A stretch of 30,509 nt of DNA, taken from the NCBI GenBank assembly GCA_009731375.1, contig BJOX01000314.1, forward strand, positions 468,961 to 499,469, in the 5' to 3' direction. The notes under the pieces are model-generated. The model searched no databases. It saw only the letters and a list, made by a program, of their open reading frames with translations, and had not been told where the DNA came from. The translations under genes were made by a program, and so were the position numbers. This stretch comes from Paulinella micropora (Eukaryota > Cercozoa > Imbricatea > Euglyphida). Shown here piece by piece: positions 25,193 to 30,509 of this stretch (positions are counted from its first letter, which is position 1; every line of letters starts with the position of its first letter).

Positions 25193-26880
25193 AATGCCAT
25201 CAGAATAGCTTCTTTGTTGTTACAGTATCATGCATACTGCAATATGTTTATATGACATATTGTTTGTTATATTTTCATTGTTTGTGTATTTTGCTCTTGT
25301 CTCCTTTCATGTCTAAATACTTATCAACTAAAACTCACTTTGCTACGTAACACTCCGAAAAGTGAGGGGGAGAGAGAGCTACCACTATTGTTTGCTGTTA
25401 TTGCGACATTAGAAGTTTATACATGAAATTTAGATTATATCGCATGTGTCGATGATCTGCTTTGCTATATAGACTTAATCGAAGTTAATGTCATAATAAT
25501 TGTATAATAATAGTTATAGCCTTACATATAGATAGTAAAGTAAGAAGACCAATTGGCCACCATGTAGCTTGCACTATGGTTTTAGTTTTGTTAGCGCAGC
25601 TAAATTGTAGACATAGTTGTCAACGTGATCGGATCGCTCCTATTTCTCGGTATATGCTTGTATCCTATGACAACCGTCAGATGTAATTAGGTAATTCACG
25701 TTAAGTAACAACCTTAATATTATTGCCTTCATGTTTATGTTTTCTGATGAAATGTTGGTAATGCTGCGTGTTCGATATAGAATTAATTCAGAATGTTGTC
25801 ATAAGTTGTTACTTGTTTACATGTTTATCTATATGCTATAAATATATACATATTACAAGCAGGTGCTTCAGGCAGGGAATCGGCATGTTTATAACTGCTT
25901 TTGTAGGCTGAACACGGCCCAGCATGTTTGTTTGTTGCCCTGTAGTTGGCTTATGGGAATCGCTATTATGATTTCGTTGCGATTACATAGTCTTTACCTG
26001 CTATGTCAATATGATATGTTTATCATGCTTGTTCGGCTGTATAGTAAGTATTTATACCTGTTTTTGTTATCCCATTATTGTATGTGCATCACATATATGT
26101 GCGTTTGCTTTCATTTCATTTGTAGCCCTCATGCCACTCTGCACGTTATCATTCTGTGACTTTTCATTGATGAGGTTGTACTGGCGTGTGTAGACGGGTT
26201 ATTACGGGGGTTCGGATTTAACGCAAATTTACGCTCATTTGATGTTTTATGTTTTGTCTCCATTGCAGGGATCCTGACAATGCTCACCTTATTGTATTTC
26301 GCCTAATCTTTCATTCTATCTAGTATGAAAAATTGAGTGCAAACGCTTAGGTCAATTTATCTTTATAAGCATACATGGTGTTTATACTTTACATGCTATG
26401 GCTTGAATATAGCGCATATTTTTCTAATTTCTATTATTTGGGATCAACTCATATTTGCACATCGACAGTTATCATATTATGATATATTATTGTCACAAAT
26501 TAGAGTCTCCCCTTGTAATAAGATAGAAATAATTTCAGTTCCTGGGAAGGCAGTTTAACGGTAGTTAGATTAAGGGATAGCACTTGAGGGGTGCGAGAGC
26601 TCTACTACCGACGTCACACTGCTAACATGGGACTAAGGTGCGTAATCACGCGTACCTACGCTATGGGTCGGGCATAGCTTCGAATGGAACAACCCTGTTA
26701 GCGGAGCCGATGTATCTACTTCTACGAGAGGTGAGGGAGTGGATAGTCGATAGATGTAATAATTATTAATTTCACATCATTGAAAGTTTGTCTAATACAT
26801 ATTTCCACAGTGCTGGAAGGATTATCTTTAATTATGTCACAGTCACTGCTTATACCTAATCTAAAGTAACTTATATGATC
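25193..26880 (+). other. Long non-coding stretch before the 3' LTR
   Basis: About 1.7 kb, AT-rich, with no frame longer than about 100 codons and no similarity to envelope-like or other retroelement proteins that I recognise. Short tyrosine/leucine-rich frames (25863-26159) are not convincing. Confidence 0.6.
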
Positions 26881-26888
26881 AGGGGGAG
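26881..26888 (+). promoter_or_regulatory. Polypurine tract AGGGGGAG
   Basis: Eight purines directly before the 3' LTR, the expected place for the primer of plus-strand DNA synthesis. Confidence 0.85.
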
Positions 26889-27132
26889 TGTTAGGTAACA
26901 GGTTGGTAACTAATATATACATGTATTTAACCGGGTTATACGTTTATATCCCGTATCAGAACAAATTAATGCCAGTCCACCTTTGTGGACCGAGTGGGTA
27001 TATCTGCCCCCAAAGTGGGTCCAGTTATTGTTCCGTTCTTAATAACAACCATCCGTTTCAGTCGTCCGTTACTGCTCGGAAATGTTATAATCATTCAAGT
27101 AAAGTCATTCTTCGGTATATCGTAAGTCAATA
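26889..27132 (+). repeat. 3' LTR
   Basis: 244 bases, same ends as the 5' LTR (TGTTAGG ... GTCAATA). Differences include G/A near base 20, a G/C near base 43, one- and two-base indels and a rearranged stretch about 40 bases from the end. Confidence 0.92.
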
Positions 27133-27137
27133 AAAGA
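27133..27137. repeat. Target-site duplication AAAGA, right copy
   Basis: Identical to 17199-17203. Confidence 0.85.
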
Positions 27138-27540
27138 TATTGGGCAGAGGATCAAGTACGCATGGAAGCGCCTCCGGAAGAATCGATCTGCGAGGCCGAG
27201 ATCTTCGCGCTAGATGCGTGTCTGCACTGCCAGGAGAAGATAGCAAACTTCATCAACTGGATCGCAGGAGGAAAAGTGGCCAAGGACTTGGCCAAGCAAG
27301 GGTGGCCGGGGGAAACCATCCCGGGCAGTGCTGTATGGAGACAACAAGGGGGCCATTGATCTCGCCACGACCAACATTTACAGAGTCAGAAGTTGGATCA
27401 CAGTGACCTACGCTAGTACGTCGCTTATGTCAACGCTATGATTCTGGCCGGGAAGGCAATGTTGGAGAAGACTGGCTCCGCAGACAACTATGGCGATGTC
27501 AACACTATTAATAAGAGGCAGCGGGGACCAAAGTACTAGT
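27138..27540 (+). pseudogene. Older copia-like RNase H remnant (downstream half)
   Basis: In one frame ICEAEIFALDACLHCQEKIA then NFINWIAGG, which corresponds to the copia TEAEY-ALSEA...W-R segment. After a +1 shift near 27320-27330 comes LYGDNKGAIDLATTNIYRVR, matching the copia RNase H block DNQ-AI-LA-NP-----R-KHI, and then a decayed ADxLTK-like end. It is diverged from the RNase H of the element that interrupts it, so it belongs to a different, older element. Confidence 0.7.
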
Positions 27541-28119
27541 ACTCGAAGTTGATTGAGAGGATTGCGCAACAGTGAACTGTGAGGCGCAGAATAAGACCCT
27601 TTTGAGTTTGAGAGTTAGTATGAATGCCATCAAGGGGGAGCTTGCGACTTCCGTTAACTAGGTGATGGGATTAATACAACCGGTATGTAAGTTAGTTTAA
27701 TATTAATAGTAGTATGAAAAAAGGGATATTTACTGGTTTAGGTGGCATTGGTGGTACCAATGCCAATATGCTATGTGTGGATATTAATACCTCTTATTTT
27801 ATGACTTAAAGACCTGCAACTGCTGTTTCGTTTGTTTGGCGGGCTTTTGTCTGTAAGGATTGAATTACCTATTAAAGGACGTTTGGAGCTGGTTAGCTAG
27901 TCAACTGGGGACGCCTGGGAGACGTTAAACCGGCTTCTAATACCCTCTATACTGTTCAACTTCCTAAGGAAAGTTAAACAAGTGACATATGTCAGACATG
28001 GCTGCCATAGGACGGGGCTACTTTTTAAGAAAGAAAACAGTATCTCACATTCATTTTTTTAATGCATCTTCTCAATTATACATCCCAAGCAATTGTGCGC
28101 GGCGTCTAGAAACGGGCAA
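27541..28119. other. Non-coding sequence, including a polypurine tract of the older element
   Basis: AAGGGGGAG at about 27633-27641 resembles the polypurine tract before a 3' LTR, so the older element's LTR may begin just after it (TTGCGACTTCCG). No partner LTR was recognised upstream. The rest shows nothing I can assign; the right end should hold the 3' UTR and poly(A) region of the minus-strand gene. Confidence 0.4.
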
Positions 28120-30072
28120 TCAGAGTTTAAAGGGCGCTGCGGTTGGAAGGTGAAGCGTCGCGGCACGGTTCCCAGCTCCCGGTGTTGCAGAGAGACCTTT
28201 GGGACGCTTGTAGTGCAGCTTCGTGGCAAAGTGATCACTCGTGATCGGGGAATGTATCGGACTGGACGTGGACATAGGTATCGGACTGGACAAGGGGATG
28301 CTGGCGCTGGACATACGGATCCTGGCACGGTTGATGGATTGCCAGGATCCCAAGGCGTGGGCATTCAATAAATAGCAGCTGCTCGCTGGGTTGCCAGAGT
28401 AGACCGAGCCTTGACTGAAGACCTGGCCCTTGACGGTACAGGCAAAAGGCCGCAACACCGCGCCAGACTGGAAAGAGGACATCGGCATGACAAGGGCTCC
28501 GAAATTGAGACAAACACCCTCACTGATGATGACAGGGGCGAATTGCAGCATTTGATGATCGATATAATGCGCATGAATAGTGTCAGTCAACACCACGGCG
28601 CCTTGTTTGACATCCAAATGGTTCAGCTCTCTAAATCCACCAGACCCGGGATCGATGAACACTCGTGGCGCGATCTGAGCACCCATGAGCCGCAACCACG
28701 CATTGTAAATCTTTGTTCCTCCAAACCAGGACATAACTCTACTGGTCCACGCGTAAAGTTGTTCAGAAAAGATGTGCCATAAGAAAAAATTTACACTGAA
28801 GAAAGTGGTGCGGCCTGATTTAAAATTGAACGCCCCGACGAGTTGGAATAGAGTTATGAGTGCAAAGCAGCAGATAAGCATGGAAACCAAAGTCAGTGGG
28901 ATAGCTGACGATAATAACTTATACTGAGTACTAGGTAGTGATTGTTGCTCTGCGGGCCATGCAGGTCGGAGAACATTGAAATACCAGCCTTTGTAGATGT
29001 ACGTCCACACCACAGACATGAGCACTGGGATCCCGAGCTGGCAAGCAATGCAACCCAGAGCGAAACACCACGATCGGGCCCATCCGATCTCGTGGCGTCG
29101 CTGATTTGATGATGCGCTCGCCGATCCATGTTTCTCTTCAGACTCCGTCATGATTTGGCCACTGACCTGCTGTTGAAGCAACTTGGTTTGCTCTTCACTT
29201 GAAACGTGCGACTGGAAGCGGACAGGAGGGGAGCCACAGACAGTGGAATGCTCAGACACGCTGTAATCGCGGGGCAAACAAGTCGCTGCACCGATGGTGC
29301 AGTGGGAGCTTACGGTTACCCCGGCACCCAACACGGCTTGTTGCCCTACTGTAGTATGATCTCCAATGGTGATGGGATAAAATTGTACCCCGTGCAATGA
29401 GACTACATCGGTGAAAAATATATTAAAGTGACCCACGTGCGGGTGCTGACCGAAAGTAACCATATCCGATCCCACTCGGACGAGAGGAGGTGAAATCCAT
29501 GGGTATGCTCCGATTTTGACTCCAAGCAATCGGAAGAGCCAGGGACACGTGGAAGAGTTGTCAAGCAGGACTAACTGAAACCGTGTGAAGAGGGAATTAA
29601 GCATGAGGCGGTCGACAAACCAGCGTCGCAAGAAGAACCAGGGGCCGTTGTAGGTGTAACCAGGCACGATTCGGCCGATCAGAATCCACTTGGCCGCGAG
29701 CAGCATCAAGAAATATCCCAAGCTTGCAACCAGGATCGCAGAGGTTGCCATGTAGCCTGAGACGATCGCGATACCGAACCCGTTCTCATGATAAGAATCG
29801 TAAAGAGCGAAAGCAATTTCGGCTACGGCTATGAAGGGCCACTGGAGCAAGTACATCAGCAGAAAGATTCCTAGCGATTGAGCAAAGTGGTAGGTATCCC
29901 TGCGGACGAAGGCAGGCAAGAGCTGCTCGAAAGGCGGAGCCTGCCCGACTAATTTAGCTGGGCTCCCAGCCCATAGCTGCTGCGGCTGCATCACCGTGTC
30001 GCTGCCTACCGTGGTTGAAGCTGCAACCTGGCAGTCTGGAGGCACTGCGGCTCCTGCAAACAATGATGGCAT
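28120..30072 (-). CDS. Pls/PosA-type NRPS C-terminal-like membrane protein with beta-helix domains
   Basis: 650 codons without interruption. Residues 1-45 look like the end of a left-handed beta-helix domain, closing with WAGSPAKLVG. Residues about 62-90 and 98-136 are hydrophobic membrane segments. GPWFFLRRWFVDRLM (143-157) leads to a second beta-helix domain (178-290; LLGVKIG, ITIGDHTTVGQQAVLGAGVT, CGSPPV). More membrane segments follow at about 335-357, 387-415 and 423-440. A third beta-helix domain (460-565) has LRLMGAQIAPRVFIDP and ends SGNPA. The tail (586-650) is Ser/Pro-rich. In bacterial epsilon-poly-lysine synthetase, six membrane segments surround three tandem soluble domains after the adenylation and carrier domains; this matches. 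The start inside domain one, and TTGTTTGCAG ending at 30054, suggest that ATG 30072 is intronic and that upstream exons exist. Confidence 0.82.
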   Translation of the reverse strand: MPSLFAGAAVPPDCQVAASTTVGSDTVMQPQQLWAGSPAKLVGQAPPFEQLLPAFVRRDTYHFAQSLGIFLLMYLLQWPFIAVAEIAFALYDSYHENGFGIAIVSGYMATSAILVASLGYFLMLLAAKWILIGRIVPGYTYNGPWFFLRRWFVDRLMLNSLFTRFQLVLLDNSSTCPWLFRLLGVKIGAYPWISPPLVRVGSDMVTFGQHPHVGHFNIFFTDVVSLHGVQFYPITIGDHTTVGQQAVLGAGVTVSSHCTIGAATCLPRDYSVSEHSTVCGSPPVRFQSHVSSEEQTKLLQQQVSGQIMTESEEKHGSASASSNQRRHEIGWARSWCFALGCIACQLGIPVLMSVVWTYIYKGWYFNVLRPAWPAEQQSLPSTQYKLLSSAIPLTLVSMLICCFALITLFQLVGAFNFKSGRTTFFSVNFFLWHIFSEQLYAWTSRVMSWFGGTKIYNAWLRLMGAQIAPRVFIDPGSGGFRELNHLDVKQGAVVLTDTIHAHYIDHQMLQFAPVIISEGVCLNFGALVMPMSSFQSGAVLRPFACTVKGQVFSQGSVYSGNPASSCYLLNAHALGSWQSINRARIRMSSASIPLSSPIPMSTSSPIHSPITSDHFATKLHYKRPKGLSATPGAGNRAATLHLPTAAPFKL

Positions 30073-30257
30073 GGTTTAAACTTTGACCTGTCTAAGTGGT
30101 GTGGCGCAATTTATTGTCCGTGAAACCCGTTGGATTTTCGCTGAAAAATGAATACGGACATGTTAAGGGTAAAAAAGCGGGGGGCACTTTACTGACTGTG
30201 TCGGGGTGTGTTACACATGTACTTCGTGTCTGTGGTGGGGCAAGCGTCATGTATGAC
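30073..30257. other. Upstream region or intron of the minus-strand gene
   Basis: No coding frame that I can support. On the minus strand it leads into the acceptor-like TTTGCAG at 30054. Confidence 0.5.
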
Positions 30258-30284
30258 AATAATAATAATAATAATAATAATAAT
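30258..30284. repeat. (AAT)n tail of the SINE
   Basis: Nine units; on the minus strand the (ATT)n tail of the SINE at 30285-30509. Confidence 0.95.
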
Positions 30285-30509
30285 AGTGCTTCTCTGTCAA
30301 TGGCTGATGCATTTCTGCACATGCGCCTCCGTCTCACCCGTGAGGGGAGTACGAAGAATTGACGATAAGCTCTAATGACACCCCCGCAAGGGCAGTTCCA
30401 ACACTTCCAGACGGACCGGTATGTTCAATGAAAATACTGGTCCAGACGGAGCGGTATGTTCAATGAAAATACTGGTGGCACCGACGGGAATCGAACTGGC
30501 GACAGGGCC
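30285..30509 (-). mobile_element. tRNA-derived SINE, truncated by the window end
   Basis: On the minus strand it contains the B-box region (GTTCGATTCCC), GTGCCACCA, two 35-bp units and the complete 3' part ending AGAGAAGCACT. It is nearly identical to 8038-8266 and 9106-9333, apart from a missing GATG in the GAGACGATGGAGG segment. The A box would lie just outside the window. Confidence 0.87.

Larger units (their letters stand above)
17204..27132 (+). mobile_element. Ty1/copia-type LTR retrotransposon, degenerate
   Basis: 9,929 bases bounded by LTRs and an AAAGA duplication. Domain order is gag, protease, integrase, reverse transcriptase, RNase H, which is the copia order (integrase before RT). 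It has a primer-binding-like site after the 5' LTR and a polypurine tract before the 3' LTR. The coding region changes frame many times and contains stops, so this copy cannot encode a complete polyprotein as assembled. The two LTRs differ by more than ten substitutions and several indels, in keeping with an old insertion. Unusual features are the short LTRs for its length, an extra region of about 2 kb between gag and protease, and 1.7 kb without coding capacity before the 3' LTR. Confidence 0.92.

Noticed and set aside
25863-26159. Possible envelope-like gene before the 3' LTR
   Set aside because: Only about 98 codons, Cys/Leu/Tyr-rich from AT-rich DNA; no signal peptide plus anchor arrangement or other support.
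28093-28782. Plus-strand frames within the minus-strand gene
   Set aside because: Shadow frames of the 28120-30072 coding region without motifs.

Overview
The window is nuclear DNA of a eukaryote: there are GT-AG introns, tRNA-derived SINEs, a Ty1/copia retrotransposon and very long microsatellites. I cannot name the lineage from sequence alone; a repeat-rich protist or alga fits, but that is inference. Seven runs of N are assembly gaps (792-1429, 1914-2229, 5576-5585, 8600-8918, 11306-11665, 13550-13559, 16406-16788). Most long open frames between 2.7 and 10.8 kb are translations of TTC/ACT/ATT repeats and are not genes.

Layout. 1-2520: pieces of a tRNA-derived SINE family separated by (TAA)n tracts and two gaps. 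2639-13072: a spliced plus-strand gene, not annotated by any long ORF, whose short exons encode the C-terminal half of a JmjC/cupin_8 (FIH-like) 2-oxoglutarate Fe(II) oxygenase. Its introns hold kilobases of polypyrimidine repeats, two full SINEs (7999-8266, 9073-9333), a 25-bp minisatellite, telomere-like repeats, poly(A) and an 8-bp satellite. 13.1-17.2 kb: mostly unassigned sequence with a poly(C) tract, a 305-bp inverted-repeat element (14366-14670), a GA-rich tract and decayed coding fragments that may be retroelement remnants.

17204-27132: an LTR retrotransposon of Ty1/copia order (protease, integrase, reverse transcriptase, RNase H), with 245- and 244-bp LTRs, a 5-bp target duplication AAAGA, a primer-binding-like site and a polypurine tract. 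Its coding region is broken by frameshifts and stops. It landed inside an older copia-like RNase H frame; conceptual removal of the element plus one target copy rejoins that frame exactly.

28120-30072 (minus): an intronless-looking 650-codon gene for a membrane protein alternating left-handed beta-helix domains with transmembrane segments, like the C-terminal region of Pls/PosA-type (poly-lysine synthetase-like) non-ribosomal peptide synthetases. It starts inside its first beta-helix domain, just after an acceptor-like TTTGCAG, so upstream exons (possibly adenylation and carrier domains) probably lie beyond the window. A SINE at 30285-30509 sits just upstream.

The strongest new points are the oxygenase gene hidden between microsatellite introns, the SINE family and its (ATT)n chains, the nested copia insertion, and the Pls-like gene.
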